Source of the DNA: Idiomarina aminovorans
GTDB taxonomy: Bacteria > Pseudomonadota > Gammaproteobacteria > Enterobacterales > Alteromonadaceae
Assembly: GCF_023155095.1 (NCBI RefSeq)
Contig: NZ_JAKNDA010000004.1
Span: 186,001 to 250,000 of the forward strand
Direction of reading: 5' to 3'
DNA: 64,000 nt
The notes below the pieces were generated by a model that worked only from the letters and a program-made list of their open reading frames with translations, had not been told where the DNA came from and made no database searches. How positions within the stretch are numbered: the first letter of the stretch is position 1; every line of letters begins with the position of its first letter. The translations under genes were made by a program, and so were the position numbers. Shown piece after piece: positions 8,399 to 17,498 of the stretch.

Positions 8399-10065
8399 AT
8401 ATTCAGTGGTTTTCTAAACTGCAGAACCGGCTGACTTCTTTGTTCGGAGGGCTGGTACTGATAGTTGCAATAGCTGTGGCTTTATATATCGGTCATGCTG
8501 CTACACAAATAATCGTTCAGGAACGAGGTAAAGAACTCAGCGTTATAGGCAAAGGATTAGCCCACAATTTAGGCCAAACCTTAGACGAACGGATGCGCGA
8601 AGTTCGTTTACTGAGCAAGCGCAGTGAATTAGTTCACTCCGAACTCAATGCCCCGATTATTGAGCAACAGTTAAACTTAGTTAAAGAAAACTACCCTTAC
8701 TATGCCTGGATTGGAATTGCCAATGCTGATGGCAAAGTAACCGCAACAGCCGATGGCCTACTTGAAGGTCAGTCTGTAACGCAACGTCCATGGTTTAATA
8801 AAGGGCTTGAAGGCGATTACATCGGTGATGCTCACGAAGCCGTTTTTCTGGCAAAAGAACTTTCTAATGAAACGCCTGACGAACCTCTTCGCTTTGTTGA
8901 CTTCGCCTCACCTATTTATTCCCAAAATGGCGATGTCCGCGGTGTAGTCGCAACTCATGCTTCATGGTCCTGGGTACATAACGTTGTGCAAAACTTTTTA
9001 CCCGGCGATAACGCTCACCAATCCATTGAAGCACTCATTTTAAATCGGCAAGGGCAAATTATTCATCCGTTCGATGCGATTGAAGACGTTACGCTACCTA
9101 CTGATTTGCCTGAGGCAGGTCAATTTTCATCGCTATTCTGGTCAGGTAAATCTTACTTAACCAGTGTCGAAAGTGTCGATGGTAACGACGAAAAGGGTTT
9201 AGGCTGGCAAATTGTTATCCGACAGCCCCAGGAAATTGCGCTAAAGAGTATCAACGATCTGCAACGAACAATAATCATTGCGGGCTTAGTGGTGGTACTC
9301 ATTGCCGTTTTTCTCTCCTATGGGTTAGCTAATCGCTTCAGTCAGCCCATTGCACATTTAGTCAGCGTTGCAAACCGAATAGAAAAAGGAGAAGAAGCCA
9401 CCCCTATTCAAGTGAATACAGGTCTTTACGAGCTGGAGCAGTTAAGTCACTCACTAAGGGGTATGACCGATACCTTAATTCGCCGAAAGCAAAAGCTTGA
9501 AGAAAGTAATCGTTTACTTGAAGAGCGCGTTAGGCAACGAACCGAAGAACTCGCTATTGCCAACCAAGAGTTGGAGCATTCACTTAGACACGATCCTCTC
9601 ACCAAAATATTCAACCGTCTGGCGTTTACCGAGGCATTAAGTAAAGAATTTAAACGCATGCAACGCTCTCAAAACCCATTTTCGATTATTCTGATGGATG
9701 TTGACCATTTCAAAAAGATAAACGATAGCTATGGGCATAGCACAGGAGATTACGTGCTCGTACAAATTGCAGCCACCATGAAAAAAACGATGCGCGAAAC
9801 CGATTTAGTAGCACGCTTAGGCGGTGAAGAGTTTGTTGTTTTATTACCCGATACATCTGAAAACGCGGTGCTTGTTGCCGAGAAAATTAAAACGGCTGTT
9901 GCCGATTTCGATCACCACAAAGCTGGTCAAGTAACAATAAGCGCAGGCATCGCAACCTCGCAATTAGAAGATGCTGATGGAGAGGTTGCTTTAAACAAAG
10001 CGGATAAAGCAATGTACCAGGCTAAAGAGTCCGGTCGGAATAGGGTTAAAGTCTGGGTTGGTTAG
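8395..10065 (+). CDS. Membrane-bound diguanylate cyclase with periplasmic Cache-type sensor
   Basis: Predicted to make cyclic di-GMP from two GTP in response to an external signal. The order is: membrane helix (about residues 17-36), a periplasmic dCache-like sensor (about 40-295), a second helix (TIIIAGLVVVLIAVFLSYGL, about 298-317), HAMP, a coiled-coil linker rich in E, R and Q, and a C-terminal GGDEF domain. The active site is GGEEF at 476-480. The RxxD inhibitory site (RETD, 467-470) is intact, so product inhibition is expected. Translation begins with a GTG overlapping the flavoprotein stop by four bases. The ligand cannot be told from the sequence. Confidence 0.93.
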   Translation: MNIQWFSKLQNRLTSLFGGLVLIVAIAVALYIGHAATQIIVQERGKELSVIGKGLAHNLGQTLDERMREVRLLSKRSELVHSELNAPIIEQQLNLVKENYPYYAWIGIANADGKVTATADGLLEGQSVTQRPWFNKGLEGDYIGDAHEAVFLAKELSNETPDEPLRFVDFASPIYSQNGDVRGVVATHASWSWVHNVVQNFLPGDNAHQSIEALILNRQGQIIHPFDAIEDVTLPTDLPEAGQFSSLFWSGKSYLTSVESVDGNDEKGLGWQIVIRQPQEIALKSINDLQRTIIIAGLVVVLIAVFLSYGLANRFSQPIAHLVSVANRIEKGEEATPIQVNTGLYELEQLSHSLRGMTDTLIRRKQKLEESNRLLEERVRQRTEELAIANQELEHSLRHDPLTKIFNRLAFTEALSKEFKRMQRSQNPFSIILMDVDHFKKINDSYGHSTGDYVLVQIAATMKKTMRETDLVARLGGEEFVVLLPDTSENAVLVAEKIKTAVADFDHHKAGQVTISAGIATSQLEDADGEVALNKADKAMYQAKESGRNRVKVWVG

Positions 10066-10201
10066 AGGTACGAAGAACCCGAATTGATTAAACCACTTGA
10101 GTGGCTAAAACGGCGTTAGCCCAACAGTTTCGAGCTCGGGGTAAGCGCAAGCGAACCATTTTAGAATTCAGGAATTATTAAACGTTATTCCTTTGAGAGC
10201 T

Positions 10202-10372
10202 TTATTCTTTCTCCTTGTCTAACCAGCGTTTGGTAAAAATGTATACAATTACACAAATGGCACCAAACCAATAGTAAGAAAGGTCACGATCAAAAAAGAT
10301 CTCAGATTCAACAATTAACACGGCTATAAGAACAAGCACAATCAAAGATACTAGAATTGATTTAATTTTCAT
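10202..10372 (-). CDS. Small two-helix membrane protein, 56 residues
   Basis: A short frame starting MKIKSILVSLIVLVLIAV and ending KRWLDKEKE. It has two likely membrane helices (about residues 5-21 and 34-48) joined by the acidic loop SEIFFDRDLS, and a charged C-terminus. A clear ribosome-binding site, GAGG, lies a few bases before the ATG. It sits alone between the diguanylate cyclase and the TonB receptor, on the opposite strand to both. I do not recognise the family. The good start signal and sensible topology support a real gene, but it might be a leftover of a larger one. Confidence 0.5.
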   Translation of the reverse strand: MKIKSILVSLIVLVLIAVLIVESEIFFDRDLSYYWFGAICVIVYIFTKRWLDKEKE

Positions 10373-10387
10373 AAAAACCTCAAGCAG

Positions 10388-10495
10388 CTAATAAATATGA
10401 AGTAAGTATACCGGCTCAGCGACTATTACATCACCATCCAGCTGATTGGCTTGTGCTTTTATAGCATTGCTTCGAAAAAGCCCTTCGTTACTCAT
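10388..10495 (-). pseudogene. Remnant of a HlyD-family secretion adaptor (N-terminus only)
   Basis: A 35-codon frame reads GLFRSNAIKAQANQLDGDVI and then VAEPV before running into a TAG. It looks like the conserved start of HlyD/RaxA-type periplasmic adaptors of ABC exporters ('LFRxEAIxAQxxxLxGxVxLAxP'). Intact members continue with a membrane helix and several hundred residues. Here the next gene begins 15 bases after the stop. GGAAG upstream of the ATG could still act as a ribosome-binding site. No exporter ATPase lies nearby. The family assignment is from memory of the N-terminal pattern only. Confidence 0.45.
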
Positions 10496-10713
10496 GACTT
10501 ATTACTTCCAGCCGTTTGTTGAAATTACGATAACAATAGCCAAAACAATATTTCAACATTAAACCTAAATAATTATCAATACGTCAACAAAAAATAACTA
10601 CTGAATTGCGAATACATAGACAACTCACAGAACATCGAGCAATCGATAATTCCCCCAAACCAAAATTCCGCTTTACCTCAGGTACTCATCTCATTTATGC
10701 TAAATGGCCGTTT

Positions 10714-10729
10714 AGACGTCCAAACGTCT
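10714..10729 (+). promoter_or_regulatory. Two adjacent MetJ (met box)-like sites
   Basis: AGACGTCC (10714-10721) and AAACGTCT (10722-10729) are adjoining 8-mers, each one base from the met box AGACGTCT. MetJ is known to bind such tandem 8-bp boxes with S-adenosylmethionine as corepressor. The preceding 8-mer (10706-10713) matches weakly. The site lies 25 bases before the likely start of the TonB receptor gene, a place fit for repression. The rest of the gap from 10496 to 10713 is AT-rich and shows no further feature to me. Confidence 0.6.
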
Positions 10730-10754
10730 TTTCATTCAATCTATGAGGTATTTA

Positions 10755-13367
10755 ATGAAATCAAAGCTCTTTAAGTTATCAACTGTTGCCGCTGGGCTTA
10801 TCGCTGCATCGGCATCCCCAACTCTGTTAGCCAACGATGCTAGCTCCGAGTTGGAACGCATTAGTGTAACCGGGTCTTACATCAAACGAGCTCAAAGCGA
10901 AGACGCCACACCATTACAAATTATTGACGCCAGTGACATCGCTGCCAGCGGTGAAATTACGCTGACGGATTTGTTGCGCGACTTAACGGTGAATACCGGA
11001 AACAGTTACGATGAGCAGTACACCAGCAGTTTTTCGGCGGGGTCGGCATCGGTTGGCTTACGTGGACTAAGCCCAAAAAACACGCTTATTCTGGTGAATG
11101 GCCAGCGGGTATCTAACTACGGCTTTGCACTGGGTACTCAGGACACTTTCGTTGACTTAAACGCTTTGCCTTTAGGCGCGGTAGAGCGCATTGAGGTATT
11201 AAAAGACGGTGCATCTGCGGTCTATGGCTCGGATGCTATTGCTGGCGTTATCAACATTATTCTGCGCAATAACGTACAAAGCACGCAGTTCCGTGCTGGC
11301 ATAGGCGGCGCCAGCGAAGGCTCTTTAACGCAATACAGTGCGGGCGTTATCAGTGGGTTTGGCGATATAGCAGACGACGGCTACAACCTGACATTCAGCT
11401 ACGACTATCTGACCCGCGAACGGTTGAACGCCAGTGACAGGGACTTTACCCGCTCGGGTGACTTTCGCAATAAGCCAGGCGGGCGTTTAGCGGGTTGGTC
11501 GTCGCAGGGTGGCAATTATTTAAGTGACCCACAAAACCCTCAGGCGTTTGAAAACTGCCCTGGCGAGTCTGATAAAAGAGACCGAAGCGACTTTACCCCC
11601 GGTGCCGAAGGCCAGGTCTGTGCATTTAACGCTCAGCCCTACAACACGCTACAGCCAGAAGTTGAGCGGCATCAGTTCTCTTTACAGGGCACCTTGCAGC
11701 TAACTAATGACCTGCAAGCCTACAGCGACTTTTTATACAGCAATAACCGTTCAAGCCATGTATTTGGCGCACCATTGAGCGTTGGTGCAGGGTTAAGAGC
11801 TTATGACCAGAGCACCGGCAGCTTAGTTGATATTCCGGTCGAATTGCCGGTTGGGCACCCGGACAACCCGGGCGCGCAACCTTTACCTTTTGAGTACACC
11901 TTCTTTGATGTAGGTGAGCGCGTAAAAGCCAACAAGCAGGACTTTCATCGCTTTCTGGCCGGCGTTAACTACCGGGGGCTAGACTGGGACTGGTCGGTCA
12001 ATGTGCTGAATTCACAAAGCCGCCAGCGCGAATATGTGGACAACTTTATTAATCGCTACAGTTTTGAAGACGTTCTGGCCAGCGGCGAGTATGACTTCTT
12101 TAACGGCAGCAACGACCCGGAAACCATTGACGCATTACGTATCGATACCCGTCGTCCGGGCTTTTATGAACTTAACAGTATTAACGCTAATGCCAGCACC
12201 GTCCTAACCGAATTGGACACCGGCCCGTTAAGCATTGCCTTTGGCGCGGACTGGCGTGAAGAAGAGATGGATGCAGGAACCTCGCCCGAGGTGTTATCAG
12301 GTACCGAACTGCGCCCCGCTATCAATCTGGTTAAAGGCAAGCGACAGGTGGCTGCGGGCTTTGTCGAGCTGGACGTTCCGGTTATAAAGAACCTAAACGT
12401 GAACCTGGCTGGCCGCTACGATCATTATGATGATTTTGGTTCAGCCTGGTCACCGAAACTGGCATTCCACTATGTTTTGGGCGACGACTGGCTGCTTCGG
12501 GGCTCCTGGTCAAAGGGCTTCCGCGCGCCGTCACTGCCGGAAATAGCGCAAAGTAACACCATTAGCTACGGCTCGGTTATTGACCCTAATGACCCCATCG
12601 ACCCGGGTGTGCGCCGCGGCTTTACTCAAATTCGCAGCGGCAACTCCGGACTTGATGCCGAACGTTCAACCAATATTAATGCCGGCATTATCTGGTCGCC
12701 ACAAAAAGGTGCCAGTATTGCGCTGGACTTGTTTGAAATTGAACAAGACGACATTATAGCGCCCGATAACGCACAGTTTATTGTCGATAATGAAGACCAA
12801 TACGCGGATCGCATCCAGCGCGACGACGCCGGACGCCTGCAAATTATCAGTAATCAATATAAGAACCAGGGCACCCGTTCTACCCGTGGGTTTGATATTG
12901 ATGCCACATACCAACTGGCATTAAATCAGTCAACGCTCCAGTTTCAGAGCAACTGGTCACGGCTGTTGGAATATGAGCAAGCCTTAATAGCCGGTCAGGA
13001 ACCGGTTGATGGTGCCGCCGGTAATATTCACGGTGCGCTACCTAAGTGGAAAGGCAATAACCAGGCGCGTTGGCTTGTCAGTGACTGGCAGTGGAGCGTC
13101 AGCCTCAATTACACCAGCAGCTATAAGCAACAAGTGGCAACCCAAAGCAGTAATCCGGGCTTAGACCAAAAAGTTGACAGTTACTGGCAAGTTGACTCAC
13201 AACTGGTTTATCAAGGCTTTAGTGATACTCAGTTAACGTTAAATATTAGCAACCTGTTCGATGAGCAGCCGCCTTTTGACCCTTCTGCCGGGGCTTACGG
13301 TTACGATATGACTCAATACAACCTGCGCGGTCGTACCGCTAATTTATCCGTAGTCCATAATTTCTAA
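10755..13367 (+). CDS. TonB-dependent outer-membrane receptor, possibly MetJ-controlled
   Basis: An 870-residue TonB-dependent receptor. A signal peptide (MKSKLFKLSTVAAGL to about LLAND) is followed by a TonB-box-like ERISVTGSYIKR, a plug domain with RIEVLKDGASAVYGSDAIAG, and a 22-strand barrel ending in aromatic residue F (SVVHNF). Two cysteines in a long loop (FENCPGESD and GQVCAFN) are common in this group. The ATG at 10755 is chosen over 10743 because GAGG lies six bases before it. The substrate is unknown. No Fur box is visible upstream; instead a tandem MetJ-like site suggests a methionine- or cobalamin-related ligand. A hairpin terminator follows. Confidence 0.9.
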   Translation: MKSKLFKLSTVAAGLIAASASPTLLANDASSELERISVTGSYIKRAQSEDATPLQIIDASDIAASGEITLTDLLRDLTVNTGNSYDEQYTSSFSAGSASVGLRGLSPKNTLILVNGQRVSNYGFALGTQDTFVDLNALPLGAVERIEVLKDGASAVYGSDAIAGVINIILRNNVQSTQFRAGIGGASEGSLTQYSAGVISGFGDIADDGYNLTFSYDYLTRERLNASDRDFTRSGDFRNKPGGRLAGWSSQGGNYLSDPQNPQAFENCPGESDKRDRSDFTPGAEGQVCAFNAQPYNTLQPEVERHQFSLQGTLQLTNDLQAYSDFLYSNNRSSHVFGAPLSVGAGLRAYDQSTGSLVDIPVELPVGHPDNPGAQPLPFEYTFFDVGERVKANKQDFHRFLAGVNYRGLDWDWSVNVLNSQSRQREYVDNFINRYSFEDVLASGEYDFFNGSNDPETIDALRIDTRRPGFYELNSINANASTVLTELDTGPLSIAFGADWREEEMDAGTSPEVLSGTELRPAINLVKGKRQVAAGFVELDVPVIKNLNVNLAGRYDHYDDFGSAWSPKLAFHYVLGDDWLLRGSWSKGFRAPSLPEIAQSNTISYGSVIDPNDPIDPGVRRGFTQIRSGNSGLDAERSTNINAGIIWSPQKGASIALDLFEIEQDDIIAPDNAQFIVDNEDQYADRIQRDDAGRLQIISNQYKNQGTRSTRGFDIDATYQLALNQSTLQFQSNWSRLLEYEQALIAGQEPVDGAAGNIHGALPKWKGNNQARWLVSDWQWSVSLNYTSSYKQQVATQSSNPGLDQKVDSYWQVDSQLVYQGFSDTQLTLNISNLFDEQPPFDPSAGAYGYDMTQYNLRGRTANLSVVHNF

Positions 13368-13381
13368 AGAGCAAATGACTG

Positions 13382-13411
13382 CAGAGCCCAAAGACTTTTC
13401 TTCGGGCTCTG
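13382..13411 (+). terminator. Hairpin after the TonB receptor gene
   Basis: CAGAGCCC (13382-13389) pairs with GGGCTCTG (13404-13411) around a 14-base loop, 15 bases after the receptor stop codon. The tail is only modestly T-rich (ATTTGTAAA), so termination may be partial. Confidence 0.55.
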
Positions 13412-13484
13412 ATTTGTAAACAAGTGATCTAACACCTCTGATTACGCTATAGTACGAGGGTTCTCAATTAAGGAGCCTTACGCT

Positions 13485-14513
13485 ATGAAAAAATGGAATT
13501 GGATAATTGCATCGGGAGTTACCGCCATAGCAACGGTGAATGTCCAGGCGCAGGAGCTTTCTGAGAGGCAGCTATGTCTGCTGGATAAACTGAACACTAC
13601 CAAAGCCGACACCACCATTGCAGACATCCGCTCTCAGTGTAAGCAACAACTGGGCTCTGCCGACAACGAAGACATTGTTCAGGTCGATGCTGTTGAAAAA
13701 CCCGGCGCTTTAACCAACCGCTTAAAAAGCGAGCAAGTCACTCAGTTTGACCCCTACGTTTTAACGCCGCACCGCCGTAATTATTTGTTACCGGTTATTA
13801 CCAGCAACAATATTAATAGCTTACAGTACGCAGACGTTGAAGGTTACCAAGAAAATCTGGAAGACTATGAAGCTAAGTTTCAGGTCAGTTTTAAAATACC
13901 TTTTAATAAAGAAAGCTTACTGTTTGAGGACGACCAACTGCTGTTCGGTTTAACCATACAGTCCTGGTGGCAGGTGTATTCCGATGATATTTCTAAGCCC
14001 TTCCGCGAAACCAATTACATGCCCGAGCTTTTTTATGCCACACCAACCGGCTGGCACCCTTTTGGCACCAATACCGGATTGGCGTTTGGTATAGAGCATC
14101 TATCTAATGGCCGCAGCCAGCCTCTGTCTCGTAGCTGGAACCGTGGTTATATGCAATTTGTGGTAGAAAAAGGCCGCTTCGTTTTCTCATTAAAACCCTG
14201 GCTAAGGTTTCAGGAAGATGAGAAAACCGAACCAATGGAGTCCAGCGGAGATGATAACCCAAATATTACCGATTACGTTGGCGACTATGAATTCACCACC
14301 GCTTATAACGATGGTGATTTCGAATACATTCTAAAGCTCCGCCACGCCATTGATACTGGCAGAGGGTCAGCCGAACTCAACTGGACTTTCCCTCTTGGCG
14401 GTAAGTTTATTGGCTATACCTCAATATTTACCGGTTACGGAGAGAGCCTGGTTGATTACAACCACAAACAGACTCGTTTCGGTATTGGCATAGCCTTAAA
14501 CAACATTTTATAG
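13485..14513 (+). CDS. pldA: Outer-membrane phospholipase A (OMPLA)
   Basis: Calcium-dependent phospholipase of the outer membrane that removes phospholipids misplaced in the outer leaflet. A signal peptide (about 22 residues, ending VQAQ) precedes a roughly 90-residue N-terminal extension and a 12-strand barrel. The catalytic triad is visible: His205 and Ser207 in EHLSNGRS, and Asn219 in SRSWNR, with the spacing of E. coli OMPLA (His142, Ser144, Asn156). The longer N-terminal region compared with E. coli (289 residues) is usual in marine relatives. It has its own start signal (AAGGAG) and converges on the next receptor gene with only four bases between stop codons. Confidence 0.93.
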   Translation: MKKWNWIIASGVTAIATVNVQAQELSERQLCLLDKLNTTKADTTIADIRSQCKQQLGSADNEDIVQVDAVEKPGALTNRLKSEQVTQFDPYVLTPHRRNYLLPVITSNNINSLQYADVEGYQENLEDYEAKFQVSFKIPFNKESLLFEDDQLLFGLTIQSWWQVYSDDISKPFRETNYMPELFYATPTGWHPFGTNTGLAFGIEHLSNGRSQPLSRSWNRGYMQFVVEKGRFVFSLKPWLRFQEDEKTEPMESSGDDNPNITDYVGDYEFTTAYNDGDFEYILKLRHAIDTGRGSAELNWTFPLGGKFIGYTSIFTGYGESLVDYNHKQTRFGIGIALNNIL

Positions 14514-14517
14514 CGGC

Positions 14518-16527
14518 TTAAAAACTGTAGGCGGCTGACAACCATAAACGTCGGCCGTCTTCGACATAGCCGTACTCTTCTACGCCAATTTCCTTGTCGA
14601 ATAAGTTATAAATACCCGCCGCCAGCTTTAAGTCACGCGTAACAAAGTAATTCACACCAAGATCAGCCAGTGTATAAGAAGGAGCAACCAGGGAGCCCTG
14701 CGACGGTCCGGTCGTCGGCTGGCTCTCTTCACCACGATAATGCACGCGTAACCAGCTGTTCCAGCGCTTATTTGGCTTCCAGTTAATTGAGGTCTGTACC
14801 AGGTGCTTAGGTAACTGATTCAGGGGTTCGCCTTTGTACTCACCCGATTTTTGCTCAGAGTCGGTATAAGTGTAGTTACCTTTCAGTGACCATTCTCTGC
14901 TGAAATGCGTGCTTAGTGTCATTTCAATGCCCCGGGTAAAAGCTTCATCAACATTCACCCGCGTGGTTGGTAAAGAGCCAAATTGGTTAGCCCCTGCATC
15001 GCAAATACTTTCAGGACAAGCAACACGAGTAATTTTATCATTAAATTCATTATAGAAAACGGTTATAGAGGTTGAGCTACGACGCCCCCAGTCCGTGTAT
15101 AAACCCAGCTCGTAGTTGGTTGAGGTTTCAGCCTCCAACTGAGGATTACCGTAAATATTACCGCCACGACTGACCTGACCCCAGTCAGCTGTTGTTTCAC
15201 GCAAACCCGGCGCACGGAATCCGGTGGAAACACCCCCTTTAATGGTGGTTGCTTTACTTAATGTATACACGCCGTAAACACGCGGGCTCCAATGCCCACC
15301 AAAGATATCATCGTCATCGTAACGAACACCGGTAGTCAGGTTAAAGTCATTAAATATCGGCCAGGCTGTTTCTGCAAATGCAGACCATTGAGAACCTTCA
15401 ATGTGAGTGCGATCACTGACCTGATTACTGGTTAAATCTTCCAGTTCTTCTTTTTGATAAGCCACACCAAGGTTCATTGAACTCTCTTCCAGCAAGGGTA
15501 CGTTCCAGTGGCTCTGAAAGTCGGTATTGGTAATGGTCATTAGACGCGCTTTATTCTCATACTTGTCGCGTTTTAGGTAACTGCGGGCGCCAACCAGTCC
15601 CCACTGCCCATTATGCGCAACCGATACGCTGTTATTATCGTACTCTGTCGATGATGACTCAGGACACCCCCAACGCCCGCATTCTTCGCCTGGCGCAAGC
15701 GGCTCGATAGTTTTGCCGACAGAAGCATCGATACTTTGCTTAGCGGTACCCACCTCAAACAAAATTTCATGATCTCGGTTGGGTGTGTAAGCCAATTTTA
15801 CGTCAGCATCTTCTGCGGTTTTATCCCGGTAGCCAGACACAATCTCATCTTCCAGACGGCGCGTATAACCGGCGGACAACTGAATGCCAAGCGTATCTTT
15901 AATTAACGAGCCGGAGGTAAATAAGTTGGTCTGATAGCTGTTTCCCGACTCTGAGCGTTCCTGCAGGGTGCCATCGATGCGAATTTCGGAACGCCATTTT
16001 TCCGGTGTTTTACGGGTAATAATATTGATAACGCCACCGATAGCATCCGAGCCATAAAGTGACGACATGGGTCCACGAATCACTTCAATACGGTCAATAG
16101 CTGCCAATGGTGGTGTCCATGCCCCTTCAACGCCGGGACCGTCACTGTTTGGACGAGTCTCGCGCGAGCTTTGACGCTGACCATCGACTAAAATGAGGGT
16201 ATAATCGGCACCCATACCGCGCAGGCTAATGTCCTGACGGTCGCCGCCACCGGTCACAATAACCCCCGGAACATCAGTCATTGCGTCGGTTAAGTCTTTA
16301 TAAAAACGCTGGGAAAGGTCTTTTCGGTCAATAACAGAGATGGACGCCGGGGCCTCTTTAATGTGCTGGGCAACACCCGAAGCAGTGACCACCATGACTT
16401 CCATATCTTTATGCTTATGATGCTTTCTGTCTGACTTTTCCTGTTCCTGAGCCTGAGCAACTCCTACAGCTGATGCTACCGTTAATGCTAAAATGCTCAA
16501 TTTCAAGCTGCTGGTACTGCGATTCAT
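14518..16527 (-). CDS. Catecholate siderophore TonB receptor, IrgA/FepA-like
   Basis: A 669-residue outer-membrane receptor. The signal peptide ends near GVAQAQ; a His/Lys-rich stretch (DRKHHKHKD) precedes the TonB box EVMVVTAS. The plug contains ETRPNSDGPGVE and IEVIRGPMSSLYGSDAIGGV, a pattern I associate with IrgA/VctA receptors for enterobactin-type catecholates. The barrel ends in F (LWLSAAYSF). The ATG at 16527 is preferred to 16533 because AGGGG lies six bases before it. A Fur-box-like site and a divergent LysR gene lie upstream, so iron repression is expected. The exact siderophore is not determined. Confidence 0.88.
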   Translation of the reverse strand: MNRSTSSLKLSILALTVASAVGVAQAQEQEKSDRKHHKHKDMEVMVVTASGVAQHIKEAPASISVIDRKDLSQRFYKDLTDAMTDVPGVIVTGGGDRQDISLRGMGADYTLILVDGQRQSSRETRPNSDGPGVEGAWTPPLAAIDRIEVIRGPMSSLYGSDAIGGVINIITRKTPEKWRSEIRIDGTLQERSESGNSYQTNLFTSGSLIKDTLGIQLSAGYTRRLEDEIVSGYRDKTAEDADVKLAYTPNRDHEILFEVGTAKQSIDASVGKTIEPLAPGEECGRWGCPESSSTEYDNNSVSVAHNGQWGLVGARSYLKRDKYENKARLMTITNTDFQSHWNVPLLEESSMNLGVAYQKEELEDLTSNQVSDRTHIEGSQWSAFAETAWPIFNDFNLTTGVRYDDDDIFGGHWSPRVYGVYTLSKATTIKGGVSTGFRAPGLRETTADWGQVSRGGNIYGNPQLEAETSTNYELGLYTDWGRRSSTSITVFYNEFNDKITRVACPESICDAGANQFGSLPTTRVNVDEAFTRGIEMTLSTHFSREWSLKGNYTYTDSEQKSGEYKGEPLNQLPKHLVQTSINWKPNKRWNSWLRVHYRGEESQPTTGPSQGSLVAPSYTLADLGVNYFVTRDLKLAAGIYNLFDKEIGVEEYGYVEDGRRLWLSAAYSF

Positions 16528-16548
16528 GTCCATCCCCTAATGAATATT

Positions 16549-16568
16549 AAATGCGAATTATTTTCATT
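16549..16568 (-). promoter_or_regulatory. Fur-box-like site before the IrgA-like receptor
   Basis: On the minus strand the site reads AATGAAAATAATTCGCATTT. Its 15-base core TGAAAATAATTCGCA fits the 7-1-7 Fur pattern TGATAATNATTATCA at 11 of 14 informative bases. It lies 22 bases before the receptor start and could also affect the divergent LysR gene. Confidence 0.65.
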
Positions 16569-16640
16569 GGCGATTTTAACTGTTACTATGCGAACAGCAA
16601 TTTCAAAAATATTGAAAGCTCTTTTAGCAGGACTTAACCC

Positions 16641-17498
16641 ATGAATCCTAAAATGATTCGCTCATTAAAAGCTTTTACTCGTACGGTAGAACTGAACAGC
16701 ATGAGCGCCGCAGCAAATGAACTACATATGACAGTATCGGCTATTAGCCAGCAGCTACAACGACTGGAAAATGACAACGGTATTTCGTTATTTCATCGCA
16801 ACACACGCTCGCTATCACTGACAGAAGCGGGCCAAGTGTTCTACCAGTCTTGTCTGGATATGCTCTCTATTGCTGAAAAAAATCAAGAGCGTTGGGACCA
16901 GCTGACAAACCAGCCTCAAGGAAAAATAAAGATTATTGCCCCGGTAGGCTTTGGTGGCGGTTTGCTCAGCGAACCGTTAAAGCAACTGCAGCAAGAATTT
17001 ACTAACGTAAGCTTTCAACTGCATATGACCGATGAGCCAATCGATTTGATCACAGCCGGAGCTGACCTTGCGATTCGTATTGGCCCATTGGCTGATTCAA
17101 ACTTATACGCAAGACATTTGGCTGACTGGCATATGGTGCCTTGCATTGCGGCTGAGCATTCCGCCGCCAAGCGTTTAATTAATACCTTTGAAGAATTACC
17201 TGAAGCCTGTTTTATTGGACATATATCGAGCTTACCAAATCAAGATTTTCCAAAACCTAAAATCTTGTTAAACAACATGCAGACCGTTGTCCAGTTAACC
17301 CTCGACGGAGTCGGTTATGCGCTACTCCCGGAGGCGGAAATTAAGCATTATATTGAAAGCGGGCATTTACTGCGTTTGTTACCAGAGTGGGAAGGCAGTC
17401 CGTACAGTGTACACGCGGTGTTACCCATTAAAGACAATATACCGGTGAAAACTGAACGGACTATCGAAGTTTTAAGCCATTTCTTTCATCGATTGTAA
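16641..17498 (+). CDS. LysR-family transcriptional regulator
   Basis: A 285-residue LysR-type regulator. An N-terminal winged helix-turn-helix (FTRTVELNSMSAAANELHMT, then VSAISQQLQRLENDNG) is followed by a linker helix and a periplasmic-binding-protein-like effector domain from about residue 90. It is close to the LysR group that includes many regulators of SDR and quinone-stress genes. It is divergent from the siderophore receptor and its last 27 bases overlap the 3' end of the convergent SDR gene. LysR genes often control a divergent neighbour, but here the Fur-type site makes that uncertain. Effector unknown. Confidence 0.9.
   Translation: MNPKMIRSLKAFTRTVELNSMSAAANELHMTVSAISQQLQRLENDNGISLFHRNTRSLSLTEAGQVFYQSCLDMLSIAEKNQERWDQLTNQPQGKIKIIAPVGFGGGLLSEPLKQLQQEFTNVSFQLHMTDEPIDLITAGADLAIRIGPLADSNLYARHLADWHMVPCIAAEHSAAKRLINTFEELPEACFIGHISSLPNQDFPKPKILLNNMQTVVQLTLDGVGYALLPEAEIKHYIESGHLLRLLPEWEGSPYSVHAVLPIKDNIPVKTERTIEVLSHFFHRL

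Noticed and set aside
10066-10201. Possible coding tail after the diguanylate cyclase (EWLKRR-like)
   Set aside because: Too short, with stops in all frames and no family pattern that I recognise.
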